Source: Myxacorys almedinensis A (lineage in GTDB: Bacteria > Cyanobacteriota > Cyanobacteriia > Leptolyngbyales > Leptolyngbyaceae). Taken from it: DNA of 64,000 nt. Position 1 is the stretch's first letter. Each line of letters opens with the position of its first letter. The notes under the pieces are model-generated. The model was given only the letters and a program-made list of their open reading frames with translations. It searched no databases and had not been told where the DNA came from. The translations under genes were made by a program, and so were the position numbers. This document shows positions 25,882-34,565 of the stretch, piece after piece. The DNA lies in NCBI RefSeq assembly GCF_010091945.1, contig NZ_WVIE01000002.1, forward strand, positions 236,150-300,149, read 5' to 3'.

Positions 25882-27011
25882 AATCTTACGTGTTAGTAAT
25901 GGGTGATTTTGTCAAAACGGGTGGAATGGATCGAGCCAACTACGCTCTGGCAGACTATCTCGCCCGCCAAGGAGCCGAGCTTCACCTCGTTGCTCATCGG
26001 GTTGCCACAACCTTGCTCAATTACCCCAATGTGCAATGGCATCGCGTACCAAAAATTGCTAACTCTGACTTTCTCGGTGGGTTTTTACTAAACTGGGTCG
26101 GGCAAACCTGGGCACGACGAATTACCGCCCAAGGTGGGCGAGTGCTAGTCAACGGGGGCAACTGCCAATGGAGCGATGTGAATTGGGTGCATTACGTCCA
26201 TGCTGCCTACAAACCCACGTCACGAGTGAGCGTTTTGCGACAGGTTAAAACCGTGATCGCTCACTATTGTTTTCTCCAGTCTGAAAAGCGAACTTTACGC
26301 AAAGCGAAAATTGTTCTTGCCAATTCAGCACGCACCCAACATGACCTCGTAAACAGTGGGTTAGCATCACCGTCTGTTATCCATCCGGTCTGTTACGGAA
26401 TTGATCCATCAATTTTTTATCCGGTTACGCCCAACGCTCAGCGCGCTCTGCGTCAACAGTTGGGGTGGGCGTTAGATCGCCTTGTCGTTGTGTTTATTGG
26501 CGCTTTGGGCGATCGCCGCAAAGGGTTTGATACGGTCTTTGAGGCATGGCAACAGCTTTGCACCGATCCGACCTGGAATGCCGATTTGGTGGTGATTGGT
26601 CAGGGTGCAGAACTGGCTCAGTGGCAGCAGCGATCGCATCAAGTTGGGTTAAGCGATCGCATCCAATTTTTGGGATTTCGACAAGATGTTCCTGACTTGC
26701 TGCAAGCATCGGATTGCTTAGTTGCCCCTACCCGCTATGAAGCGTATGGATTAGGTGTACACGAGGCACTATGTTGTGGTATCCCTGCGATCGTCAGTGC
26801 TAATGCTGGGGTTGCAGAACAGTATCCAGAAGAATTAAAAGAACTTTTACTGTCTGATCCCAATAATGTAAACAATTTAGTGAATCGATTTCAGCATTGG
26901 AAGCGAAACCGGCAGGTTTACAGAAAAATTATCATTGATATGCTTTGCCAGAAAATGAGAAGTCACACCTGGGATGGCATGGCAAAAGCCATAATCGAAG
27001 CAATTGCCTAA
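25878..27011 (+). CDS. glycosyltransferase family 4
   Basis: Start at the ATG at 25878, overlapping the preceding stop (ATGA); the open frame to 25797 lies inside the polymerase gene. 377 residues. The GT-B fold shows VKTGGMDRANYALADYLA near the N-terminus, then FIGALGDRRKGFDTVFEAW at the interdomain region and YEAYGLGVHEALCCGIPAIV with the E-x7-E motif. TGGMDRA replaces the usual GGxE loop. Translationally coupled to the polymerase-like gene. Adds a sugar to the lipid-linked repeat unit by inference; donor unknown. Confidence 0.88.
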   Translation: MKSYVLVMGDFVKTGGMDRANYALADYLARQGAELHLVAHRVATTLLNYPNVQWHRVPKIANSDFLGGFLLNWVGQTWARRITAQGGRVLVNGGNCQWSDVNWVHYVHAAYKPTSRVSVLRQVKTVIAHYCFLQSEKRTLRKAKIVLANSARTQHDLVNSGLASPSVIHPVCYGIDPSIFYPVTPNAQRALRQQLGWALDRLVVVFIGALGDRRKGFDTVFEAWQQLCTDPTWNADLVVIGQGAELAQWQQRSHQVGLSDRIQFLGFRQDVPDLLQASDCLVAPTRYEAYGLGVHEALCCGIPAIVSANAGVAEQYPEELKELLLSDPNNVNNLVNRFQHWKRNRQVYRKIIIDMLCQKMRSHTWDGMAKAIIEAIA

Positions 27012-28044
27012 GGAAATTACAAATTTAGCTCGATGCTACCTTTTGCAATTTAAATCTCAACTGGAATGTGATTGGCTATTACCTCACTTAGACACCCAAA
27101 CCGTAATGCAACTTAAACTCGCACAAACTCCAAGCCGTTTTCAAAAGCTTATCATTGACTCTATCGGTCATCTGTTTCGGCAATGGGTTAAACGAGGACG
27201 TAGCCTCTTCTTCTGGTTAGTTCCTAACCACACCGTTTTTGACTATGACTTTACAGTTTTAAATAAAGGTAAACCGTATTCCGGTAATCTTAAATTTGGG
27301 ATTGACTACCAGTTTTTCTTTTCTCAACCTTTTGAAGCACAAAATGTCCAAATTTTGAGAACAATTGCTGACCATTTAGCGTGCCAACGCGAAGCCGTTC
27401 ATTTCCTAGATGTTGGTGCTAATGTCGGTGCTCATTCTCACCTGCTGCTAGATCACGTTCATTCGATTCATAGCTTTGAACCCCATCCTCAAATTTTTCA
27501 ATCTCTATCAGCTAAGTGGAAGGCATGCAACGACGCCTCTTGGCACATTTACCCGTTTGGTCTAGGGGCGCACGAAGGTGAACTAAAGTACTATGAACCT
27601 GCTTCTCACAACACAGGTACAGGGTCTTTTGTGCAAGGTTCCGCATTAAATCATAATGCTCCTATTACCTTACCCATTCGCCCTGGCGATCGGGTGTTGA
27701 CAGAATTTGGAATTGATGCGATCGCGTTAATGAAAATCGACGTTGAAGGCTTTGAACCTTTTGTGCTTGAAGGATTTGCGGATACGCTCAAGCGCGATCG
27801 TCCAATTATTCTTATGGAAATGTCAGTTCCGACCCGCCAAGTTTTGGGCGACCATCACCTTTCTTTAAAATCGCTGCTGTACTCAGATGCAGTGCTTGTT
27901 GAAATTCAGCCCATCGGCGATCGCGGAGACTTTCGGTTAATAGTTAAAGACTTCGACACGCTCAATCCTAGCCATCATGATTTGCTGGTGTTACCCATCG
28001 AAATTGCAAATGACAGCCTCAAACAGCTTAATCACGCAATTTAA
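27004..28044 (+). CDS. FkbM-family methyltransferase
   Basis: 346 residues from a TTG at 27004 that overlaps the stop of the preceding gene; an ATG at 27106 would give 312 residues and still keep the whole domain. The SAM site is FLDVGANVGAHSHLLL, the acidic residue is in SFEPHP, and MKIDVEGFEPFVLEGF is the FkbM signature. The N-terminal 110 residues (with VFDYDFTVLNKGKPYSG) are an extension before the core. FkbM enzymes O-methylate sugars in polysaccharides and natural products. Part of the polysaccharide transcript. Confidence 0.87.
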   Translation: MPKEITNLARCYLLQFKSQLECDWLLPHLDTQTVMQLKLAQTPSRFQKLIIDSIGHLFRQWVKRGRSLFFWLVPNHTVFDYDFTVLNKGKPYSGNLKFGIDYQFFFSQPFEAQNVQILRTIADHLACQREAVHFLDVGANVGAHSHLLLDHVHSIHSFEPHPQIFQSLSAKWKACNDASWHIYPFGLGAHEGELKYYEPASHNTGTGSFVQGSALNHNAPITLPIRPGDRVLTEFGIDAIALMKIDVEGFEPFVLEGFADTLKRDRPIILMEMSVPTRQVLGDHHLSLKSLLYSDAVLVEIQPIGDRGDFRLIVKDFDTLNPSHHDLLVLPIEIANDSLKQLNHAI

Positions 28045-28098
28045 GTTAAGCCTATACTAGCGAATAACTGTCATGGATGATTTTTTACCAGTACTGTA

Positions 28099-28161
28099 AT
28101 GAGTGACTTTAACAACAAGACGGTAGGTTGTCGTTATGGTAGCCCTGGAGAACAACAATGA
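28099..28161 (+). CDS. possible 20-codon leader ORF coupled to the next glycosyltransferase
   Basis: ATG at 28099 opens a 20-codon frame whose TGA overlaps the ATG of the following gene (ATGA at 28158-28161). No convincing ribosome binding site precedes it. If translated it would couple ribosome delivery to the glycosyltransferase start, which has its own GGAG at 28147-28150. Could be chance. Confidence 0.25.
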   Translation: MSDFNNKTVGCRYGSPGEQQ

Positions 28162-29348
28162 TCATCGGACATTATATCAAACACCTGTTGGGTAAGGGAG
28201 GGGCAGAAGTTTACCTCCGAAGGATTGCATTGGCTCAACAGAAAATGGGTCATACGGTTTACTATTTTTCTAAATACCTAGGGTCAACCGACACTAGTCT
28301 CATCTCTCCAATCATTACTGAATCAGATGCAGTGTTGTTTGACCAAGCTCAACAACTAGGAGTAGAGCTTTTGCATCTTCACACTGATGTTGCTTTTCTT
28401 CCCCCTAAAAACCTTACAGTCATTAGAACGCTTCAAGGACATCAACCGTATTGCCCAAGCGGAAGCAAGTACCTAAAGCAACACGAGCGCCCCTGCGATC
28501 GCGCCTACAGTTTGCATGGCTGTTTGTGGGGGCACTTGGTAGATCGCTGTGGAAGCGCTCGACCCCATAAGCTGCTGAACAATTTTCAGCGAACGTTCCA
28601 CGAAAAGCGCGTTCTCTCAACTATTCCAGTATTAACTAACAGCGAGTTTCTGAGAGAACATATGATAGCAGCAGGGTATCCCAAAGATTTGATTCGCACC
28701 CTCTACCTCTGTGCGCCCCAAATCTCGACTACCTCAACCCCTCCTCAATCGGACATTCCTCGATTTGTATTTTTGGGGCGACTCGCTCCCGAAAAAGGGT
28801 TGAGTTGGTTGATTCGATCTCTCCAGCATGTCCAAACTCCAATTCATCTTGATATTGCTGGTACTGGAAATCAAGAACCTCAAATTCGAGAATTAGTTCA
28901 GACCCTAGGGCTTAGCGATCGCATTACTCTCCACGGATGGCTAGATACCGAGAGCGTCTACCAATTGATTTGCAAGGCTAGAGCGCTCGTTTTTCCCTCC
29001 CTGTGGCATGAGCCAGCAGGTATGGTAGCCTACGAAGCAATGCTAAATTCAAGAGCCGCGATCGCCAGTCGGGTAGGTGGCATTCCAGAAGGCATAATTC
29101 ATGAAACCAACGGCTTACTGGTCGAGCCTAATGATAGTTCTGGACTTGCTGCACAAATTGATCGTTTAGCCAACAACTGGGCATTAGCGTGCCGTTTAGG
29201 AGAAGCAGGTCACGCAATCGCAAGTCAGCGTTTTAGCTTGCAGACTCACATGGAAGCGCTGATGCAGATTTATCAGCAAGTAATGCAGCCCAGACGAGAC
29301 GATCAGGTTGGGCTTTTCCCCACGCAGGATGCCCTAGTCAAACTCTAA
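28158..29348 (+). CDS. glycosyltransferase family 4
   Basis: 396 residues, ATG at 28158 with CTGGAG seven bases upstream. The GT-B fold starts with LLGKGGAEVYLRRIALAQQK. A cysteine-rich segment in the acceptor domain (PYCPSGSKYL, then RPCDRAYSLHGCLWGHLVDRCG) is a pattern seen in a subgroup of cyanobacterial GT4 proteins. The donor site has FLGRLAPEKG and HEPAGMVAYEAMLNSRA with the E-x7-E motif. The four cysteines could bind metal or be structural; this is inference. It lies about 110 bases after the FkbM gene. Confidence 0.88.
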   Translation: MIIGHYIKHLLGKGGAEVYLRRIALAQQKMGHTVYYFSKYLGSTDTSLISPIITESDAVLFDQAQQLGVELLHLHTDVAFLPPKNLTVIRTLQGHQPYCPSGSKYLKQHERPCDRAYSLHGCLWGHLVDRCGSARPHKLLNNFQRTFHEKRVLSTIPVLTNSEFLREHMIAAGYPKDLIRTLYLCAPQISTTSTPPQSDIPRFVFLGRLAPEKGLSWLIRSLQHVQTPIHLDIAGTGNQEPQIRELVQTLGLSDRITLHGWLDTESVYQLICKARALVFPSLWHEPAGMVAYEAMLNSRAAIASRVGGIPEGIIHETNGLLVEPNDSSGLAAQIDRLANNWALACRLGEAGHAIASQRFSLQTHMEALMQIYQQVMQPRRDDQVGLFPTQDALVKL

Positions 29349-29428
29349 CAGAGGTCAAACATTGAGGGAAATATGCCAAATCACTCTTGATAACCACAGT
29401 TTCCTCATTAGAAAGTTGTTATTGCTAT

Positions 29429-30973
29429 ATGTCTCGAACGAAACGCTCGGCTGCTAGTTTTTCATCATTGCTCTTAGTGCAAATTACCTCTGTCGGCATT
29501 GGTGTCGTCAGTACTCCTCTGTTGCTGAAATGGTTAGGCGACGAGCGGTACGGAGCGTTTCGTGTAGCAACAGACCTGAGTGGCTATCTCCTGCTCCTTG
29601 AACTAGGCATTGGTGGAGGGTTGTGTGCAATGCTAGCAAATGCAATAAGCCGCGATGCTCATGACGAAGTTCAAATCACCATTGGCGTTGGTATTCGGGC
29701 ATATCTACAGGTACTTTGCCTGATGATGGTCGCAGGTATTGTTCTTGGTTGTTTTATCACTCAAATTGTTTCCGTTAAAGGTACGATCTCAACAGAATTT
29801 CAATGGGGTTATTGGATCAACCTGCTATGTCTGCTATTCCTTCCCGTAACCGCCTTTCAACTGCTCATTGATGCAAGTCAACGAAATTACATTAAAAATA
29901 TTTTTCTAATTGTTCAAAGCGTTTTGATCACAAGCTTATCTCTATGGTTTGCCTGGATGGGATTCGGCATTCCCGGTCAATTTCTTGCCGTCTTGATCGG
30001 AAACGCTGTTTTTAGTATTGCAATCAGTTGGGATAGTTTTCAGCGTTATCCTAACCTCATGTCAGCTATCTTGCACCCTGCTATCGCTACTGCCCGAAAG
30101 ACCAAACAGCACCTTTGGCGGTTTAATGTTCCAATGTTAATTTTACATTTAGCGTGGCGAATTGGGTTGCTCACGGACAACATTGTAGTGTCATATTTCT
30201 TGGGATCAGCCTCAGTTGTGCCCTTTGTCATTACTCAACGTCTGGCGGGTTTAGTACAACTTCAATTGCAAAGCGTGGGGCTTGCAACGTGGGCTGCTCT
30301 TGCCGATTTTCATGGCAAAGACGATCACACGAAGTTCAACACTCAGTTAGTCGAGCTAACGCAAATCATTATGCTTATAGGCATAGCTCTGAGCATTCCT
30401 GTCTTGACTTATAATGCTCACTTTATAACGCTGTGGATGGGAAGAGAACGCTTTGGTGGTTGGGAATTGAGTACTCTCGTCGCTTTCAGCAGTGTGCTAC
30501 GGGGCGTTTTACATCTTTGGGAATGGTGTTTTATTGGAACAGGAAATCTATCTAATATTGTTCGGCTTTCCGTTGTAGGAACCTTAGTGAATCTTATCGT
30601 TAGCTTGATGGCGACCTCGCATTTCGGTATTGTCGGACCTGTTCTAGGAACCGTTGTTAGTCTCATCGCAGTGTACAGTTGGTGGATGCCACGACTGCTA
30701 CAACAAACATTTGGCACGTCACCCTTACAGTTGTTTGCTGCAATCGCACGTCCCTTTGCGGTTGGGTTGCCCTATGGCGCGATCGCACTGTGGGTTGCAA
30801 CTCACCATACGCCTTGGGGATGGCTTGGTTTAGCCAGTGAAATGGCGGGAACAGCCTTGCTGTACCTTGCGATCGCATGGTGGTTTGTCTTAAAGCACGC
30901 TGAACGAGCAATCTGGCGTGATCGATTACTCAAACTCTTACCCACAGCCAGGCTCAATATTCACCCTCGCTAA
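29429..30973 (+). CDS. polysaccharide flippase (Wzx/MurJ-like, MATE superfamily)
   Basis: About 514 residues from the ATG at 29429, where the typical N-terminus begins (SLLLVQITSVGIGVVSTPLLLKWLG). A TTG at 29387 would add 14 residues. Twelve to fourteen hydrophobic segments, with conserved features of polysaccharide transporters (LLKWLGDERYGAFR; LELGIGGGL). It would flip undecaprenyl-linked repeat units across the inner membrane for the Wzy-like enzyme. Basic cytoplasmic loops are present (ATARKTKQHLWRF). The pairing with polymerase, co-polymerase and export protein makes the Wzx role likely. Confidence 0.85.
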   Translation: MSRTKRSAASFSSLLLVQITSVGIGVVSTPLLLKWLGDERYGAFRVATDLSGYLLLLELGIGGGLCAMLANAISRDAHDEVQITIGVGIRAYLQVLCLMMVAGIVLGCFITQIVSVKGTISTEFQWGYWINLLCLLFLPVTAFQLLIDASQRNYIKNIFLIVQSVLITSLSLWFAWMGFGIPGQFLAVLIGNAVFSIAISWDSFQRYPNLMSAILHPAIATARKTKQHLWRFNVPMLILHLAWRIGLLTDNIVVSYFLGSASVVPFVITQRLAGLVQLQLQSVGLATWAALADFHGKDDHTKFNTQLVELTQIIMLIGIALSIPVLTYNAHFITLWMGRERFGGWELSTLVAFSSVLRGVLHLWEWCFIGTGNLSNIVRLSVVGTLVNLIVSLMATSHFGIVGPVLGTVVSLIAVYSWWMPRLLQQTFGTSPLQLFAAIARPFAVGLPYGAIALWVATHHTPWGWLGLASEMAGTALLYLAIAWWFVLKHAERAIWRDRLLKLLPTARLNIHPR

Positions 30974-31008
30974 CCTTTTGATGCGTCTTTTCTAGAGCAG
31001 GACAGCTT

Positions 31009-31119
31009 ATGAACTCTAACAATCTATGGTGGTTGAGTTGCCAAGCTTACAAGCGAAAGATGGTATTACTGGCTCGTGTCTTGAAGGCGATCAAATGTGA
31101 GTCTTGCTTTCAAGCATAA
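31009..31119 (+). pseudogene. probable N-terminal remnant of a serine-acetyltransferase-like (left-handed beta-helix) gene
   Basis: A 36-codon frame starting MNSNNLWWLSCQAYKR and continuing with a hydrophobic, basic helix (MVLLARVLKAI) before an early stop. This resembles the N-terminal helix of SAT-like acetyltransferases in polysaccharide loci, which begin with a W-x-x-SC segment and continue into a membrane-proximal region and hexapeptide repeats. The rest of such a protein is absent here; the next gene is a different, intact hexapeptide acetyltransferase. Recognition is by pattern only. It could instead be a small membrane-associated peptide. Confidence 0.4.
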
Positions 31120-31146
31120 TCTCATTAGATTGAGGAGATATTGTCT

Positions 31147-31728
31147 ATGGTTACATTCGATTTTCAGAAACCTTGGATCAAACATGGCGTTGATACCAAG
31201 CGAATTCTGGTAGAAGGAACTTTATATTTTGCGAATCATATTGTGAATCGTATTCCTCATCATCGCATTCGCTTATTTTTTCATCGCCGTTTTCTAAAGT
31301 TTGAAATTGGTGAAAAAAGTTTTATTTTTTTAGAGACTTGGTTCGATGCGAGAAACGGTTTTAAGATGGGTCAAAATTCTGTTATCAATCAAAAATGTTG
31401 CATTGATACTCGCGGTGGTGTATCCATTGGAGCAAATGTCTCAATTTCGGCTGAGGTTTGTATTCTCACGACGGATCACAATTTGCAATGTCCCAATTTT
31501 GAAGGACGTGAGCGTTCTGTTGTCATTGAAGACTATGTATTTGTTGGAACACGGGCAATAATTATGCCAGGAGTCACGCTTGGTCAAGGATGTGCGATCG
31601 CGGCTGGCTCAGTGGTGGTTCGCAGTGTCGCACCCTTTACCATTGTCGCCGGTGTGCCCACCAAACCGATTGGGACTCGGACGGCTGACCTAAACTATAC
31701 GCTTCATTACGATCGTTTGTTTGCTTGA
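31147..31728 (+). CDS. acyltransferase with left-handed beta-helix (hexapeptide repeats)
   Basis: Start at the ATG at 31147, preceded by GAGGAG at good spacing; an in-frame TTG lies two codons upstream. 193 residues. Hexapeptide repeats ([LIV]G-x4) span about residues 75-180: GQNSVINQKC, GVSIGANVSISAEV, VFVGTRAIIMPGVTLGQGCAIAAGSVV. The catalytic histidine of this family is probably the one in LTTDHNL. The end GVPTKPIGTR is typical of WcaF/maltose-acetyltransferase-like enzymes. It probably acetylates a sugar of the exopolysaccharide. Its last 39 bases overlap the convergent gene on the other strand. Confidence 0.88.
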   Translation: MVTFDFQKPWIKHGVDTKRILVEGTLYFANHIVNRIPHHRIRLFFHRRFLKFEIGEKSFIFLETWFDARNGFKMGQNSVINQKCCIDTRGGVSIGANVSISAEVCILTTDHNLQCPNFEGRERSVVIEDYVFVGTRAIIMPGVTLGQGCAIAAGSVVVRSVAPFTIVAGVPTKPIGTRTADLNYTLHYDRLFA

Positions 31729-32802
31729 TTGCTCAATCCGTTCTCTCAAGCAGTCTGCAAAGATCTGAGCTTGAGATTTGAGACAGTGAACTTGATACCA
31801 AGCATGGGCGGCGTCTGCGATCGCTTGTCCTTTCTGCATCTCTAAACGCTCCGAATGGTTTGCCCACCAGAACTGCTGATTGGCGTGCAGTCCATCTTCA
31901 TTGAGTTGATGAGGAGACGCCACAATCGGAATCACGCCATGAGCACAGTAGGCGGCGAAAATACCGGACTTGCCCAAATAGGGAATGGGATAATCGACAA
32001 AGCCTGCGATCGCATCGCTCAACCATCGGCTAATTTCCCTAGCGGGCTGTACTCCCAACTGAGTCACGGTGCTTCCGGAAATCGAGTCTAGCCCTAGCTC
32101 AAGCTTTGCTCCGATGTCGATAATTTCTGTAATACCAAGCTCGCAACACACCTTTTCCAATGCCCCACGCGATTGGCGATACACCCGCGATCTCACCCCT
32201 CGACCACCAAACACGACAAGGCGACGAGAACGCTTCTCTAAAGGTTGAGGCTGCGACACTTCACCGACATTAGAAAAAATTGGAACTGTGGGAATGTCTT
32301 GATGGGGGCTGAGGCGGCGAATTGTGGCAGCATACTCTTGCCGACTTGTGAGGCAGCGATCGCTGATGTGCATTAGTCGGATAGCTAAGTGCTTTTGCAT
32401 AGGAGCCGTCAAGCTAGCGCTACTCAGAAGCGGTTTTGTGGCGTACAGTTCATGAAACATGGTCACCAAATGCCCTCCCGATCGACACCATTGCTCTAGA
32501 GCATTCACCAACCACACAGGGCAGCCTCTCCTCGCGTATCCATGCCCTACATAGTGCAGCAAAATGACCGCAGGTGGCTGAGGTAAGAGCACTTGCAGGG
32601 CACAATGCGATCGCGCCTCCACAGGCGTTGCTTGAAAAAACGATTCCTCTGTTCCGCTCCAGTTAGGATCGCCCACAACAAAGCGAGTCGTCCAGTTTTG
32701 GTCTTGATGCAGTTGTTGGGCCAGGTAAACCCCATAGTCACCTACTCCATTCACCGAGGGAGGAAACTGCGGAACAATTGCCGTAATCGTTGGATGTTGC
32801 AT
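31690..32802 (-). CDS. glycosyltransferase-like protein of the polysaccharide locus
   Basis: 370 residues. The N-terminus IVPQFPPSVNGVGDYGVYLAQQL has the GT-B acceptor loop (VGDYG), and LLHYVGHGYARRG follows. The second half has FGGRGVRSR and YPIPYLGKSGIFAAYCAHGVIPIV, a position equivalent to the GT4 donor site, but the E-x7-E pair is not evident. It may therefore be a divergent family member or have lost sugar transfer. It is the only minus-strand gene in the second half of the locus and overlaps the acetyltransferase 3' end by 39 bases, tail to tail. Confidence 0.72.
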   Translation of the reverse strand: MQHPTITAIVPQFPPSVNGVGDYGVYLAQQLHQDQNWTTRFVVGDPNWSGTEESFFQATPVEARSHCALQVLLPQPPAVILLHYVGHGYARRGCPVWLVNALEQWCRSGGHLVTMFHELYATKPLLSSASLTAPMQKHLAIRLMHISDRCLTSRQEYAATIRRLSPHQDIPTVPIFSNVGEVSQPQPLEKRSRRLVVFGGRGVRSRVYRQSRGALEKVCCELGITEIIDIGAKLELGLDSISGSTVTQLGVQPAREISRWLSDAIAGFVDYPIPYLGKSGIFAAYCAHGVIPIVASPHQLNEDGLHANQQFWWANHSERLEMQKGQAIADAAHAWYQVHCLKSQAQIFADCLRERIEQSSKQTIVMKRIV

Positions 32803-33243
32803 CAGTGTTTAGTCAGTAAAAGTTTGGTAAACAGCAGTAATCTATCCGCAATTTTTCTAAGCACGATGGCGATCTCAGAGGGTAAATCAGTAATTTCACG
32901 CTTGGTAGGATTGCTTAAACCTAGGATAGTACTGAGCATTCTTCATCTTTATTCAGTCAATTTCAAGGGAGAACAAGATATATTTTAGTAGCTTCTTTCA
33001 ATTTAATTTCGTACTCCATTAGTGGTCTTTGTCTGCTTTAGATGATACTACTCTAGCGATGCAAAAAATTGTATGATTCATTCCCAAAATTTTCTTACAA
33101 TTGATCGCTTTAATATTGTTTTTCTATTCATCAAGCGGCAATGGATCTGAAAAAGAATTGCGTTTTTCGCATTTGCAATAGGTTTAAGCAGTAGTGACAC
33201 AGCACTTAGAGTTTTTTGAATCAGGTTTAGCAAAGGAACCAGA
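32803..33243. other. divergent promoter region, AT-rich
   Basis: About 440 bases between the minus-strand GT-like gene and the plus-strand GT at 33244. AT-rich, without reading frames of note, hairpins or known repeats. It should contain both promoters. The only clear signal is AAGGA eight bases upstream of the ATG at 33244. Confidence 0.6.
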
Positions 33244-34377
33244 ATGCGTGTTGCCCTAGTTTGCGATTATCCCCAAGAAGACTGGCCAAGCATGGATTTG
33301 TGTGCTCAGATGTTGCTAGAAACCTGGCAAACCTATCCAACCCATGCTTGGCAACCTCAGCCCGTTTGCCCCTCCTTTCGTGCTCGGCTCACCCGTTTGC
33401 CCCGGTTTGGTCACAGCAAAATAGCATTCAACAGCGATCGCATCCTCAATCGGTTTTGGGACTATCCTCACTATCTGCGCCAGCGCGTGTCTAAGTTTGA
33501 TCTGTTTCATGTCTGCGATCACACGTACGCTCATCTTGTCCATGCCCTGCCCCCAGAGCGGACGGGCGTCTATTGCCACGACATTAATACCTTTCGATCG
33601 CTCGTTGAGCCAGCGCAAGAGCCGCGCCCTCGCTGGTATCAAGCCATGGTTCAACAGATTTTAAACGGACTGCAAAAAGCAGCCGTGGTGTTCTACTCAA
33701 CCTCTGAAGTTAGGCGGTTATTAAACAATTATCAACTCGTTCATCCCACCCGCCTTGTTCAAGCTCCCTACGGCATCTCACCCGAATTTTCGCCTCACTC
33801 GTCTGCTCGTCTACGCGATGCTCAGCCGCTCTTCCCTCCCTTAGCACAGCCGTTTATTCTGCATGTTGGCAGTTGCATTCCCCGCAAACGAGTTGATGTC
33901 TTGCTTGAGGTATTTGCTCAACTGCACGAGCACCCAAACCTGCGCCTGGTAAAAGTTAGCGGAGAATGGAGCCTTGAACAAGAGCAGCAAATTGATCGCC
34001 TGAACTTGCGATCGCGCATTGATCATTGGCATCATTTATCCCGCGATGCGATCGCAGAACTGTACCGCCGCGCCGCAGTTGTTCTCTTGACCAGTGAGGC
34101 AGAAGGGTTTGGCTTGCCGCTCATCGAAGCCCTTGCCTGCGGTGCAATTCCGGTTGTTAGTGATATTCCAGTGTTGCGAGAAGTTGCTGGCAGGGCGGCG
34201 CTCTATTGCCCTGTTGGGGATGTGCCTGCCTGGGTAGCGGCGGTGAATGCTGTCCTCGCTGATGCCACTCAAGCGCCTGCGCGATCGCTGAGGCTCGCTC
34301 AAGCTAGTCAATATTCCTGGAAAACCCATACGGAGACTATTGCCCAAGCCTATCTTCAGTTAGCAAACCAGGGATGA
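33244..34377 (+). CDS. glycosyltransferase family 4 (mannosyltransferase-like)
   Basis: 377 residues, ATG at 33244 with AAGGA upstream. The donor domain has LHVGSCIPRKRVDVLLEVF and SEAEGFGLPLIEALACGAIPVV, with the E-x7-E motif and the PLIEALACG block typical of the WbaZ/mtfB-like branch. The N-terminal domain has DLFHVCDHTYAHLVH, a likely acceptor-side loop. Another sugar transfer step of the exopolysaccharide is the most probable role. It is followed by a MITE-like element and another glycosyltransferase. Confidence 0.88.
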   Translation: MRVALVCDYPQEDWPSMDLCAQMLLETWQTYPTHAWQPQPVCPSFRARLTRLPRFGHSKIAFNSDRILNRFWDYPHYLRQRVSKFDLFHVCDHTYAHLVHALPPERTGVYCHDINTFRSLVEPAQEPRPRWYQAMVQQILNGLQKAAVVFYSTSEVRRLLNNYQLVHPTRLVQAPYGISPEFSPHSSARLRDAQPLFPPLAQPFILHVGSCIPRKRVDVLLEVFAQLHEHPNLRLVKVSGEWSLEQEQQIDRLNLRSRIDHWHHLSRDAIAELYRRAAVVLLTSEAEGFGLPLIEALACGAIPVVSDIPVLREVAGRAALYCPVGDVPAWVAAVNAVLADATQAPARSLRLAQASQYSWKTHTETIAQAYLQLANQG

Positions 34378-34438
34378 CCTATCTACACTTTACCCCTCTC
34401 TCATTGATCTCTCCCGCATCGCTCAAAACGTAAGGGAA

Positions 34439-34561
34439 CTAGTGGTCTGTCAAGATTGAAATGGGGGACTAGGAGGAGAGGGGGAGTCTAGTAATCGGAA
34501 CCATCCACCCCTCCACTCATCCACCCCTCCACTCATCCACTCAACGTTGACAATCTACTAG
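34439..34561. mobile_element. MITE-like element, copy 1 of 4
   Basis: 123 bases. The left end CTAGTGGTCTGTCAAGATTG at 34439-34458 and the right end CAACGTTGACAATCTACTAG at 34542-34561 are imperfect inverted repeats. The middle has a purine-rich block (AGGAGGAGAGGG) facing a pyrimidine-rich one with CCACCCCTCCACTCAT repeated. No coding capacity. Other copies are at 36937, 45807 and 58311. The start codon of the next gene follows four bases after the element. Confidence 0.85.
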
Positions 34562-34565
34562 AGCA

